Origin: Durusdinium trenchii
Taxonomy: Eukaryota; Sar; Dinophyceae; Suessiales; Symbiodiniaceae
DNA length: 64,000 nucleotides
Assembly (NCBI GenBank): GCA_963970005.1
Contig: CAXAMN010008513.1
Coordinates: forward strand, 106,599-170,598
Direction: 5' to 3'
In this document: positions 1 to 11,266 of the stretch, in pieces
How the letters are laid out: every line of letters starts with the position of its first letter
How positions within the stretch are numbered: the first letter of the stretch is position 1
Made by a program: the position numbers and the translations under genes
The notes under the pieces: model-generated
Seen by the model: only the letters and a program-made list of their open reading frames with translations
Told to the model about the DNA's origin: nothing
The model's database searches: none

Positions 1-983
1 TTCACCTTTAGGGGCGATGACGATGTTTGGGTCTTCATGACACTCGGCGTTATGAGTTTGATTTGCATTTCAACCGGGAAGACGGAAGGGCTCATTTACG
101 TTGTCATACAGTACATGATGTAAACTCATTGAATACCAAGGTAACGAGGTAAATGTATCTACTGTATATATAATGATATTAGTTAAATAAATATGTGTAG
201 AACATACAGTTCGTTGCAAGCTGGCGGAACGAAGAGATCCGTGAAAACTGGCCAGGAATGACCAGCTTGTGATTGACTTGGGCGGTGTGCACAATCCAAT
301 GGACTCTCGGATCCAAAAGAGCTGTTGAAGGAGACCATGACGCGAGTCGTCACGTCAGGAGAAGACCTTCCAGGTGGACAGTCTGAACATTCCTCAGGCT
401 GGACCTAAAAGCCAGTTTGGTCGTGCTACATGACTAGAATACAAACTGGGACATTTCCGAGTGTTAGGCAGTTCGTCCGCGAACGCTGCAACACATACAA
501 TTTAGAGCCATTGATTTCTATATATATAGGTATATAGACAAACAGCTTGGATAAACTAAACGGATAGACAGATGGTGGACTGAGATTATGACTTGAGGTG
601 GATCATGCACCAATGGTCCAAGAGTCAAAAACTAGACGGTTGATGACAGTTGCTGCATATAAATGAGTCAACATCTTCATTAGCAAGTCTCAAGTCTCAT
701 GTTTAGGCTCCGAGCCAGTTCACGATTGGCTGTACGCCTTGGTGCGTGCCACAATCATTCTATACTGACTATACACGGAAGGAATCCCATCATGTGCACC
801 TGCTTCTTGTTCTTAGTAGTAAGAATGCTCCCTAGTAGCTTCCAAAACTCTAATTATTGTCGTTCTGCACCATTTGTCCATCGGCTGAGTTCCCCGCAGG
901 GTAGCGCCGTGGAGCTGAGCTTTTTCTTTGCTGAGCGAAGGTGCTGTGGCTCTGAGTTCCGCCTGGAGACCAGCATCACCCCG
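1..983 (+). CDS. Fibro-slime domain part of a secreted/surface protein gene (5' end outside window)
   Basis: Three exons rebuild a fibro-slime (PA14-like) domain. Exon 1..38 reads FTFRGDDDVWVF and exon 256..~310 reads NDQLVIDLGGVHNP, the two hallmark stretches of the family. Exon 900..983 reads ELSFFFAERRCCGSEFRLET, matching the usual FFFAER segment. Joining 38 to 256 gives the expected VFMNDQLV; that intron starts with GA and ends with AG. The 900..983 exon ends at a GT donor and joins in phase to the VWD exon at 1091. Fibro-slime domains occur in extracellular adhesive proteins, so a secreted or surface role is inferred. The start codon and any signal peptide lie left of the window. The donor after ~310 was not fixed and an exon may be missing between 310 and 900. 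Confidence 0.72.
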
Positions 984-1090
984 GTGAAAGCAGCTTGTTG
1001 TGAAGGATTTGTTTTCAAAAGAGATGGTGAAAGATGAACACTTGAAAAACCAATATGCATGATGGGCATATAGGAATCATATCAGCTGAG

Positions 1091-3088
1091 GGTTCTTGCA
1101 CCATTTGGGGCGATCCACACATCAGCCCCTTCGACAGTGGCCTTTTTTGGTGCAGAGCCCGGTCCACCGGTGTCCATCTTGACGAGCGGCGACTATTGGC
1201 TAGTGAAGAACCAGGACTTTAAACGATGTAATCTCACATGGCCCTTTAAAGCGCCATGGGCCATTGGTTTGCTGCCAGACCTGAGGTTGAAATGTTCAGT
1301 TCTGGTGATTCTGGTGGACAAAGAAAACATGCTGTGCCTGACTTCTTGCCAGCAAAAGATGGAAGCTGCGAGGACATTCAAATTCAGGGTCGATATGGTA
1401 CCACCATCTACACAGTGGCGGGTCAGCCACTGGGCGTTGAGTCTGGTGATAATACACAATGCATTGACAGTGAGGAAACCTACTGCAACTAGTTTGTGTC
1501 AATGGCAACGGATTTTGTCTATCAGCAGCAATTTTTAAAGATTTTTGAGTCGAGGTTTCAAGCCTCCATGCACGAATCGCAAACCCCAGACAGAGGTCAG
1601 CGTTGCTTGAGCTCGCAATTAGCGGATCCTTCATCAACAACTCGACCTTCATTGTTCGGCCTACGAAAGACAAGATGACCTGGGACAATGAGCACATCCT
1701 GCCATCGATCCCCTCTGAATTTGCCAAGCCTTTCTGCAGGCTCAAGTACTTGGATGGTGACTTGCGCCAAATCACAAGGTTGTGAAGAGCCATAATATGT
1801 GTTTGTGAGATTTTGTGAGTGGCGCTCACAAGTAGGATTGAAATCCTCCACACTTTGCTCAAGTTCGCGGACTACCTATTTTTGCTACTCGCTACTTGAG
1901 TAGTTACTACACTGTGTAGCAGCTACAACCTGTTTTATCCTATTTCCGCGCAAAACTGCAGTGCTTGTTGGGCTGCTTGGTTTTCAGATGGAGAAATGAT
2001 GAGAAATGGACTTCCGTACCCAGATTCAATCTCGGCTCGTTTGACAAGCAAGAAATGCCTTAATTTCTACGTCATTTCCAAGAACTCTCGTCTTCTACAG
2101 AGAGTCGTCGTTCTTGTTGTGTCCTTTTGCATGTTGTTTCCTTTCATTGAACCTTTCGTTCCTTTCCTTTCTTGTCTACCCCCTTACTAGGTCCTGCTTC
2201 CCCGAAAGACTTCCACTCGACGACCCTTCTCCACGCCTCAGGTGAGCAGCACATTGATGATGTCCTTTCGGGCAATCCTGTGAAGTTGGTCAAGGCCTTC
2301 TTCGTTCGTAGCTTGGCGAGAAGTTTAGCGTGTCTAGGAAAAGCCTAGACTCTGGAGATGGGCAATATGACTCTGGAGATAATAGAGAGAATGTTTAAGA
2401 GAAAAACCAAGAGCGCTGCTTTCCAGTAGAGAAAACTCTGCGACACTGTGACGCTTTCTGGAGCCATGAATCATGATGCACCATTACGGACTGCACAATC
2501 TCACTGTTTGCGAACTCCAGTAAAGATCACTGAAGAAAAGTGGATCTCATTCAAGCCGCATTCGAGTGTGTAATCAATCACCTGCTTGGTGCAAGGCAAC
2601 GTTCAACTGACTATCAACCGTTGGCCAGAGCACATTGATGCCATCATCACAATGCCTCAACAACTCAATGGACAGGCCACGGGTTTCATTATGTTGGATG
2701 GAAACTATCAACATCAGCCTCGGAATAGGTGACCACTGTCCGAAAAGAATTGCGGGCACATGTTGCGAGGATACTATTTTGATGGTACGTAGCCTACATT
2801 AGCTTGTGTAGCTTAGCACATAGGATCCCTTTGAAGTGTGTTTGAGAATGTTTGAGAGGTTTGACTGTATGTTTACATCATGTTCGTGTGTGTGTGTGTT
2901 CTGACTTGTTTCTTTGTTATATTGCCGCCGGAAGTATATAGAGAAGCGATAAGTCCGATAAGTTATAATATATATATATGTTGTGTTTTGCACTGCAGGA
3001 TGGCCATTGTGGCAACTTCAATTTCGATCCTTCGGATGATTCCAAGGACGGGAAGCTTCGGGAGGATTTGGACAGGAAGACAGACCAG
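1091..3088 (+). CDS. Von Willebrand factor D (VWD) domain exons, same gene as the fibro-slime part
   Basis: Exons 1091..1214, 1373..1435, 1612..1778, 2596..2675 and 2999..3088 build a VWD domain. It opens with CTIWGDPHISPFD, the family start motif, continues with GDYWLVKNQ, IQIQGRYGTTIYT and AISGSFINNSTFIV, and closes with DGHCGNFNFDPSDD, matching the CGNFNxDxxDD end motif. Introns: 984..1090 GT-AG, 1215..1372 GA-AG, 1436..1611 GT-AG, 2676..2998 GC-AG, and a GT donor at 3089. The first VWD exon has one extra T in a T6 run (1143..1148); removing it restores both the reading frame and the exon phase, so this is a sequencing error or a disabling mutation. The join 1778 to 2596 is out of phase as drawn, so an intermediate exon is probably missed. 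Role inferred: extracellular multimerising or adhesive protein. Confidence 0.72.
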
Positions 3089-4375
3089 GTAATCATGCCA
3101 ACGAACAAATCAGTCCGGGTAAGCTTGAAAAGGGGATGATAAGTACAGTACGCCATCAGCTCGGCATGGGTATTGGACCATTGGACTTAGTATTCGTCGT
3201 AGTTAGAGGAAGAATTATAAATAGCCGGACACAAGCAACAGACAGAGCTCAAATCCAAAATCCGCTAAAGACCAAGGGGTCCCAGCTTGTTGGTTCCCCA
3301 TTGAACAATCATTGGCATCGTTAGGAGGCAGCCTTTTGCTCTGTGATGTTGGATCTTGATCGATGGAGTAGAACAGAATAGAAGATGGTGTTATTCCAAA
3401 GATTCAAGTTTTGTCCCGCCAGATATATAATTCTGCAAAGTATATCCTGTCCAAATATTCTTGCTTTGAAGTTTCTGGGGTGTCTTCCAGTCCATTTAAG
3501 CGTTGTTCAATCTCATCGGATATCGAATCCTGTTCAAAGGTTGCCACTTATTTTGTCATTTTTGTTCAATCGACCTTGTCGAAACATGCACCTTTGACAT
3601 CTTCTGCGGCTGTAGCTTGCCACCAGCCCACAACTCATTGATGAGGATAGTCCTGGGGACCACAAAAAGGAATCCCTCGTGCTGAAGGACTTTCCACTAG
3701 TTAGTACATTGTTAGTACGCAAATCATTCAGAAATGTTTAGATTGGATCTACGTAAAGACTCACCTCGCAAGTGTTTGCCAGCGCGAGTGTACCCCTGCA
3801 AGTGTGAGCACTGAGGAGAAGATTTTGGAGCGGATGGGCACTGTAGTCTCCCCCTCGGAGAGCCTTTTTCCAGATGGCAACTTGGCCTGAAGCATCCTGA
3901 ATTTGTTGATGTCATTCCATGCAATTCCTGGGCTTACCAAGGGGTGACCAAGCTGGCGTTGTCCATTTGAAATTAACTAGCAACCAGCTACTTGTCCGAC
4001 CAAAAAGGAAAGGGTTACCAAAAGAGCAGTGTGCCCTGGTGTTTAAGTCTAAGTCGTAGCTACAGCCTTCTTGCGACAGCAGGCTACTGTGTTGAATATG
4101 ACTCTCACCAATTGCAGCTGCAGGCTTTCAGTAAATGGTGTTGCAACTGTTTTGCACCACAACTTCAACGTGATGAGGTGCCCAGATGCAGGCACATGCT
4201 TTTGCTGAGAGGACCCTAGCCGATTGCCAGCCGCAGGCACGCACTCTGGGTTTCTCAGCCATTGAACAACACATGATTTGTCACCAGCTAACAAGTAGTT
4301 GACTGACAAGGGAAACCAGTTTTGTTCTGTTTGAGAGGCGAAAGGCAATATGATTCTAGATATGTTGCTGAAACA

Positions 4376-5287
4376 GTCAAACTTCCAAGTTCTCCGTTAA
4401 ATCTGGAGGTGCAGCAGAAGGCGAGGAAGGCCTGCGAAGCCATGATCCATGCTGAGGGAAGCGACCTTGGCACCAGAGCGGCAGCTTTAAGCTTTGCATA
4501 GATGGATAAAGAAGATCTATCCAAACAATCCCTTCGCCCATGTTCACCCTAGTGGAAAGAGCGATCCTTAAGCACTACAAGGTGAACAACCTCCGGCGCA
4601 AAGGAAATTCCGTCTACACGTTGCACTCCAAAGTTATATATATATATATAAAATACAAATGGGAAAGAGATGAAAGAGATGCATTTGAGGGGGTTGGGGT
4701 TAGGCAAATTGGATTGTCCTATTCAAGGTGCGGTTCATGACAGGCTCCGCATGGTGCCCCGTCTTTGTTCATTGGCAGACTTGAAATCCCGATGTGATGC
4801 TCATTCGACGAGTATGTGGTTACTAGTACGTAGCTTCTTGTTACCAGTAGTCTGTAGTACCCGTGTTACTAGTGGCTTCTTGTATGTGAGAAGAAGTCAA
4901 ACAAGATTTCACAAACTAGCAGGGCATCCCATGGCGCTCGGGTCAGCATGTTACTCGTTCGTGCTTGGTAACCTAGACTCCGGATCGGATCGCAAGGTCC
5001 GGTTTGTCCCAAGGGGACCCAAAAGTCCGCCTAAGAGGCCGAGAAGCCAAGACGAGAAGAGTTTGGTGAAGGATTCTGTTCAGTGTGGGTACTACTAGGT
5101 GTTCAGGATCAGACATGTCGGTCTATAAAGAAAGAGCCTTTGAGTGCCTTTGATTTCCTCGTCCTTCTTGAGACCTTAAGGCCCGGCCAACATGGAGACC
5201 TGCATGTTCGACTATTGCTTTGCGGGGAAGGATTTTGCTGCTGAAGATGCCATTGTGATCCACGAGAGTGAGGAAGAGGCTGCACAG
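4376..5287 (+). CDS. Probable C-terminal exons of the fibro-slime/VWD gene
   Basis: Two stretches look coding on the same strand. Around 4376..4500 the frame reads EVQQKARKACEAMIHAEG. Around 5179..5287 it reads ETCMFDYCFAGKDFAAEDA, bounded by AAG|GC on the left and a GTGAGC donor on the right. A Cys-rich module with this spacing is what I expect after a VWD domain in dinoflagellate proteins of this type, so these are assigned to the same gene by position and style. Exons linking them to 3088 were not identified and the stop codon is not fixed. The exon at 5179 is better supported than the one at 4376. Confidence 0.45.
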
Positions 5288-7900
5288 TGAGCCAATGACG
5301 GAATTCGAGATGCCTCGGTTTTGACACGGCTGCCAAATTGTGGCAGCAGATTTGATTCTACAGCCGTGGAATTCAAGCAAGCTTTTGTAGCCGGCGTCAC
5401 TGCTTGCAACCTGACCCAAGCTGTGTAAAGACCGGCATGCACAATTCACGTGGGCAGCTGCCTCTTCTCAAAGGCAAAATAATAAGAAGAGGCGATACTC
5501 ACGGTGAAACTGTCGATTAGACTCGCGCTGCCAATGGGCTGTATGCCTGATGCTTGACTGGGTTTGTGGGCGCTTGACGCTCCTGCGAGGTGCACTTACC
5601 ACAACGGTGAAGTGCCTTGCGCCATATTGACTGAAGGTCAAAGAGACGCCAGCGAAGTAGTTTTTTACCATATCGACTGTGGTCTTTTCATGTCATTTTC
5701 TTTTCATTTGTATTTGTATGTATTTGTAAACCATCCATCGTTCTTTAATCAAGTGGTAGGACCATCCATTGTTTGATACCGAGATCTGCACCCACCGAGG
5801 TCAGGCCGGCGAATTCGAGCAGGCAGAGATTCAATCTGGAGGAGCAGTAACTGGTGGTTGTTGGCTCAAGGAGCAGTTTGGATGATTGTGATCCAACCGC
5901 TGAGTTTACCAATACACCCATAATAAACAGCTGAGTAGACCATGCTTTGGTTGTTGGGATCCATTGTGTTGGCAGTTTTGGAGGAAGGATGCGGCAGGGA
6001 ACTTTGACAGGGTTGCACCTGCATTCGCAATCACTTCACATTCGCATTCGTTTTTCGGTCACCGCTGCCCCCACCGCTCGCCCAGCAGAGCCGCTCCACT
6101 GCTCCACGTCGCGACCGTTGGATGCGAAGTCGCTGAAAGGTCATTGGTGGCAATTTCTTCTGCGCAGACATCATGGCCCGGCGCTGCATTGAGGCCACCC
6201 GAAATCTGAGGAATGTCGGACCATGGAGCTGAGAGCTTCCAGATCAATTGTCCTGGTAGCATTGATAGCTGGAGTTTGATCGTTTGGTTTTTTAGTTCTG
6301 GTCTTGTCGACCCCTGGCATGACCTGTAGCATTGGAGAGACTGCGGATAGAGAGCCCATATGTATAAGCCCATCAAGCCATGCAAGACTCGACTGAGCAT
6401 GACAGAGTTCTCCCGTCACTCTGTCATGCTCGCCAGGCCAAGCTGGAGGACCCCAGCAAGCGATATTTGCCGCTCGGGATGAAGGTCCCACAGGATTCTG
6501 ATTGATATTGCATGGATAAGGATTGGGTCTTTGGATTTCAATGGAAGCAAGATGAAAGAAGGGCTTTTGGCACCAAACAGGAAGCTAGATCTTGATGCCA
6601 GACGAAAGTGTACAAAATCATAAGGACCTAGTTTTGGTTCTGAAAAGATGGGGAAAGGCTCTGCTGAGCGCTTCAAGGGGATGTAGGGACTTGAGGATTT
6701 CCTCGTGACTTGAGGTTGGTGGCCTTCTCCTTGGGTGCGGGTCCTGTAGCTCATGGTGGAGAGGCACGGCTGAACGAGTCTCGGTGCCAAAGAGGGGGTA
6801 TATAGAGGTTGACAGAGGCGCAGGATTATGCTGGTTCATGCTGGACACATGGTGGCAATCCTTGGTGTGTGTGTGTTGATACTTCTTTCTAAATCGATCG
6901 AACCTTCCAGCATCTTCATGCTAGAATGCTAGAGTTCCCAACATCACCGAGATCGGCATGGCGAGGTGTTGTTCGTTGTGTTGCACTGGGAATCCACTCA
7001 GCATGTTTTCGCATTGACAGAACAAGTTGTGCCGAGAAACGAGATAAAACGACGGAATCACTATAACGCCTAGGGTCTGCTGTGGAGTCTCGTGGCCGGT
7101 GGCTGCCAGGTCCGTGGCAGCGCTCCCTTCAAGATGCGGCTCTTTTCATCTCAGCCCCTAGGAGCTTGGGATGAACATGGACAATTGCTGTAAGTGTACT
7201 CTATGTATTTGTTATGGTGCTTTTGGAAGAATGCTGCATAAAACACATCAAATTCAGAGAAGGGTTTGTCCGGGGAAGATCAACAAACCATGTTCACTTT
7301 AAATGCTTGAGAATGTATGCTTGATCAGTGATCAGCAAGTTTTCGGGGAGAAAAGCTACAAGCACCGTCAGCAGGTGCTGGAACCATTTCTGTCACTACC
7401 TTGCAAGTTTTGGTGCAACTTCCATGCTTCCATGCTTATCGATTCTGAGAGCACACGCCCAACATTGCCCATGTTATATACATGTTGCATTTCTGGCTTA
7501 ACTCTTGACTCATGACCAAGCCCTCAGTGCTGTACCTGTAATACCATTCATTTGGGCAGTATCACCGGAGAATTGTGGGAAGATGGGGCTTTGTTTGCTC
7601 CGGTATGTTTGGAGGAGTTCGAGCAGTGGAGTCCGACCGGCACCCCCAGCTGGCAGCCAGCGCATTGCCACCCGGCTGAAATACACTCAGCGGAGAAAAG
7701 TGCTGTGGAGAACGTGATAATACATCTCCAACGCTAGGTTGCTGGATAAAATCCTGCTCCAGAGGAAGACCCCGAGAGCCTTGCCATTAAAAAGCCAATC
7801 TCACACAGGATGAAAGTGAATGGCCAAAATCCTGCATCAGAAATTTGCACCCCATGGCTGGCAACTTTGCATTTAGGCACTTAGTATCGAAAAACAACAG
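5288..7900. other. No supportable gene
   Basis: Open frames here are short and none shows a recognisable motif on either strand. A stretch at about 5338..5428 (+) reads like an exon (AVEFKQAFVAGVTACNL) but has no family match I can name. A TTGGCTCAAG string near 5870 resembles the end of the dinoflagellate spliced leader but is too short to call. Confidence 0.5.
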
Positions 7901-7904
7901 TCCG

Positions 7905-8075
7905 GTATTTAGTAGCGATGGCCTCCAACCTACTAGGAATGGCTTCCATTCTATAATAGCAAACTATATTAAAATATTTTAAATTATTAGAGCTTTCTTC
8001 CTTTTCTTTGTCTTTGTTTCTAACAGCGATGGCCTCCACCCTAATAGCAATGGCCTCCAACCTAAGAGTACTTAA
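7905..8075 (+). repeat. Short interspersed repeat, AGCGATGGCCTCC family
   Basis: Four imperfect copies of a roughly 20-base unit around AGCGATGGCCTCCAACCTA occur in two pairs (about 7908..7950 and 8022..8070). The same unit, in reverse orientation, is seen at about 31856..31905. Flanking sequence contains CTAGTAGC-like strings, so it may be a branch of the 40-bp repeat family described at 56671. Confidence 0.6.
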
Positions 8076-8339
8076 CCCTTACAAGATTCATTCCACATGA
8101 ATAATGCGAGCGCGTTCTTGCGTCCTAGCTAGTAGCTACTTATTGCCAGTAGCTTCCCTTACCTCCTTTGCTTACTTATAGCTATATACTTCTTAGGTAC
8201 CTAGCGGCCTACCACCCTCTTAACAAAAAACATGCAATTACTGGTCCCCAGACCTGCTGAATTGGCAACAACAGGGTTTGAGTTGGTGACAGTAATTTTT
8301 GGTTGGAGTGGTTGAGCACGGGGACCAAGGGACCAGGGG

Positions 8340-8577
8340 TCGAGAAACAGGGAGACACCTGACACCGTTGATACCTTTCTTCACCATTGGGGTTAGCCTC
8401 GCTGGTGGTTTGCTGTAGCTTGTCATGATTGGACCATAGGGATGGCATCACATGCCGCTTAGGGCAATCCTTTTCTGCATTCTTCGCAGCCTGCAAGGAC
8501 TGGATTTCATACTGCGAGCAGCACTTAGAGTCAAAGTACTTGGCTGCCAGTGCAAGACCTTGTTCAAGACATGACAT
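8340..8577 (-). CDS. Possible isolated exon, unknown
   Basis: On the minus strand this frame has a protein-like composition (for example AAKYFDSKCCSQYEIQSLQ) and runs without a stop, but no family is recognised, no splice partners are found, and its orientation is opposite to the neighbouring genes. It may be a chance open frame. Confidence 0.2.
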
Positions 8578-8927
8578 GCATGGCTCACTGCTGCGTGGGA
8601 TCCTTCACACTCATAATTGCTCACCCAGACAAAGATTAATCGGAAATTACCAAGACTAGGACTGGGGAAGACCGGCGAAGACCCCTCTCATGGCATTGCC
8701 AAGGCCCTTGACCTTGAATGCCGCCCCAGGGCGCCGCTTCCGTCGGCCACTGGTCTGGGCTGGTTCTTCGTGTCATGCTTGTTTGGCTACGGGTCTTCCT
8801 GTCTCTCTCGGTCTCTGTAGGCACAAACAGCGACAGCTTGAGGCTTGAGGTGTCCAGAGTGTGGAAGACCGATAGGCCGGTAGATGGGGCAAGAACTGCA
8901 GCGACAAAATTGGAACCCGGTAAGAAA

Positions 8928-9045
8928 GGAGCCCTTAGTAGCGTCCTTGCTCCAAGTAGCGATGCCCTTTGCTCCTAGTAGCGTCCTTGTTCCTAGTAGT
9001 AAGGCCAGGAGCCCCTAGTAGCGTCCAATCGCTCCTAGTTCTGTC
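8928..9045 (+). repeat. CTAGTAGC-type interspersed repeat
   Basis: Copies of the TAGTAGCGTCCTTG and TAGTAGCGATGCCC variants alternate here with AGTAAGGCCAGGAGCCCC. It is the same family as the 40-bp array at 56671..56990, in the same orientation. Confidence 0.75.
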
Positions 9046-9077
9046 ACCAGCTATGGGGAACGGAAGATGGGTTAAAG

Positions 9078-9830
9078 ATGGTTGGAGTAGTGCTAGATGA
9101 GACGCTCGAAGCGGTGAAATGTGGGTGCAGCTGCATTTTGGGAGGACGCGCTCCGACTGACGACCTAAGGCTGTTGCGCAGACCTGGCAGTAACCTTTGC
9201 CTCTTCCAGGTGAGTTTGCGGGCGACAGTCAACAAATTCATTTTTTCCAGGTTGATCGAAGCAGTTTCATCCCGAGATCTTCACACTTGTTTGCTTTGGG
9301 GCTCGGGGGGGGCCTTTCGATATTTTCTGAGCCAGGCTGGACAGGGGGAAGACAGTCGTCGAATGATGGTTGAGCAACCTGGATGGCTCTTCGATCGCTT
9401 AAATTTGGCTAGGTCACAGGCGAAGGTGCAGTTCTACTGCTGGGAGCCACAGAGTAAAGGGAAAACTGTGTCGCTGGAGCCCCATCTAAACACGAGCCTG
9501 TTCACAAGGGTTCTTGCAGTTTCCGCAGGTAGCCGGGGAGGAGCAATCTGTGCTCTCAAGTGGCTGGCGCTACCGATTGTTTCCCCCCCACAAGACCTCT
9601 CCACCAAGACCACACACACGATATCAATCACCTCTTTCCTCAAGAAGAAGCTTCTGTCGGGCAGCCTACCCGAAGAAACATACATTTGTGATGTTGATAA
9701 TTCAGTTTTTACCATTATGCGTAACCAGAACCGCAAACGTTTGGCCCGATACCAGTTGAATTTTGATATATCTTCAAAAACACTGCAAAACACAGCATTT
9801 CGTAACTCTGATGAGACCCCCCCAAGCTAA
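9078..9830 (+). CDS. Unidentified 250-codon open frame
   Basis: This is the longest uninterrupted frame in the first 20 kb. I see no recognisable domain. It contains a Cys-rich start, no membrane segment and no repeats, and it begins just after a CTAGTAGC repeat block. A single unspliced frame of this size is unusual for the neighbouring genes, which are made of short exons, so it could be a chance frame or a decayed element ORF. Confidence 0.22.
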   Translation: MVGVVLDETLEAVKCGCSCILGGRAPTDDLRLLRRPGSNLCLFQVSLRATVNKFIFSRLIEAVSSRDLHTCLLWGSGGAFRYFLSQAGQGEDSRRMMVEQPGWLFDRLNLARSQAKVQFYCWEPQSKGKTVSLEPHLNTSLFTRVLAVSAGSRGGAICALKWLALPIVSPPQDLSTKTTHTISITSFLKKKLLSGSLPEETYICDVDNSVFTIMRNQNRKRLARYQLNFDISSKTLQNTAFRNSDETPPS

Positions 9831-10004
9831 CGCTTGGGATTAATCCTCCAGAAAATTCTTACGGCTTGCACGACCCTCCACAACGCCTCGGCACCTTCTG
9901 TGCGGGCGGACTTGGTGGTAAGTCAGGCCATTGGCAAATTGGAGACGGCACACCCCTTTGATCCTAGAACAGACATTTTGTAATATAATCTATGTCCTAT
10001 GTAA

Positions 10005-10030
10005 GGGGAGAAAGAGAGAGAGAGAGAGAG
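10005..10030. repeat. (GA)n microsatellite
   Basis: Uninterrupted GA dinucleotides within a purine-rich stretch. Confidence 0.9.
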
Positions 10031-10408
10031 CAATGTTTTCGAGCTCTCCAGCCTAGCTTTAAAGTTGCAGGAGCGACTGGAGTGCGTTGGCAGTCCCACA
10101 CTCTGGCTTTTGAGCCCATGATTTCGGCCAACCTTTGCTTTGACCTAACTTCTTGTCGGCTGCTAGCGTCGGCTTCCATTAACGCATGCGTAAAGGTAAA
10201 ACTTGCAAACCAACTGTGTTTGCAGACGGATGCCTTATGCTAGTGATGTGAGTGTGGCCGCCGCCTCCTCCAATGAGCCTGCACCTTGGAATCCATGATG
10301 GACAAGAACTTTGCAGCCGCTTATGCCGCCGGCCTTTTGTGGCACGCCGAGGATTGAAGATGTTGGGCTCCGTGTGGAATTCGCGCAGAGCGCATGGGAA
10401 ATGATCGT

Positions 10409-10500
10409 AAAAGAGAGAGAGAGAGAGAGGGAGAGAGAGAGAGACAGAAAGAAAGAAAGAAAAAGAAAGAAAAAAGAACGAAAGAAAGAATAAAAAAACA
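10409..10500. repeat. GA / GAAA microsatellite
   Basis: A (GA)n tract grades into (GAAA)n and A-rich sequence. The long Phe/Ser/Leu or Lys/Arg/Glu frames across it are artefacts of the repeat. Confidence 0.9.
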
Positions 10501-10940
10501 CACGAACTGTAGAAAAATTGCTCAGCCTGCAAATAGGAAGATGTTGTCAGGCTGTGCCGCCTTTCGGCTTTTGTTTCAGTGTTTCTAAAGCATACAGTGT
10601 TCCGACTGAGACATACTTTGAAGTTGCATGTTCCTGTGTTGGCACCAGAGCAACGCCGACCGCGGGACTTGTGTTACACTGGGCACCAACGAGGTTGTGG
10701 AATGCGTTAGAGGAGGATTGTAGTGCTACCATTCATACGTACGCACGGTTTGTGTGGTGTGAATGTGAAATGCTGGAGCTGCTTTCAAGACAGTTTGCCA
10801 CATGGAAGTTCTGACACTGTGCCCTTTTGTTTGTTATCCGAACCAGTTCACGAAAGGTAGCCCTTTAGGGGATACCTTGAGTTTGTCTTGCGAAGCAAGT
10901 GTTGGGACGTCCGGGTCTAATAATTGATCGCTCAATTCAG

Positions 10941-11266
10941 NNNNNNNNNNNNNNNNNNNNNNNNNNNNNNNNNNNNNNNNNNNNNNNNNNNNNNNNNNNN
11001 NNNNNNNNNNNNNNNNNNNNNNNNNNNNNNNNNNNNNNNNNNNNNNNNNNNNNNNNNNNNNNNNNNNNNNNNNNNNNNNNNNNNNNNNNNNNNNNNNNNN
11101 NNNNNNNNNNNNNNNNNNNNNNNNNNNNNNNNNNNNNNNNNNNNNNNNNNNNNNNNNNNNNNNNNNNNNNNNNNNNNNNNNNNNNNNNNNNNNNNNNNNN
11201 NNNNNNNNNNNNNNNNNNNNNNNNNNNNNNNNNNNNNNNNNNNNNNNNNNNNNNNNNNNNNNNNNN
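10941..11266. other. Assembly gap (326 N)
   Basis: A run of N. Open frames reported across it are not meaningful. Confidence 0.99.

Noticed and set aside
5865..5880. TTGGCTCAAG string like the 3' end of the dinoflagellate spliced leader
   Set aside because: Only about ten bases match and the upstream part of the leader is absent; chance is likely in 64 kb.
10179..10588. Long Phe/Leu/Ser and Lys/Arg/Glu open frames
   Set aside because: They are translations of the GA/GAAA microsatellite.
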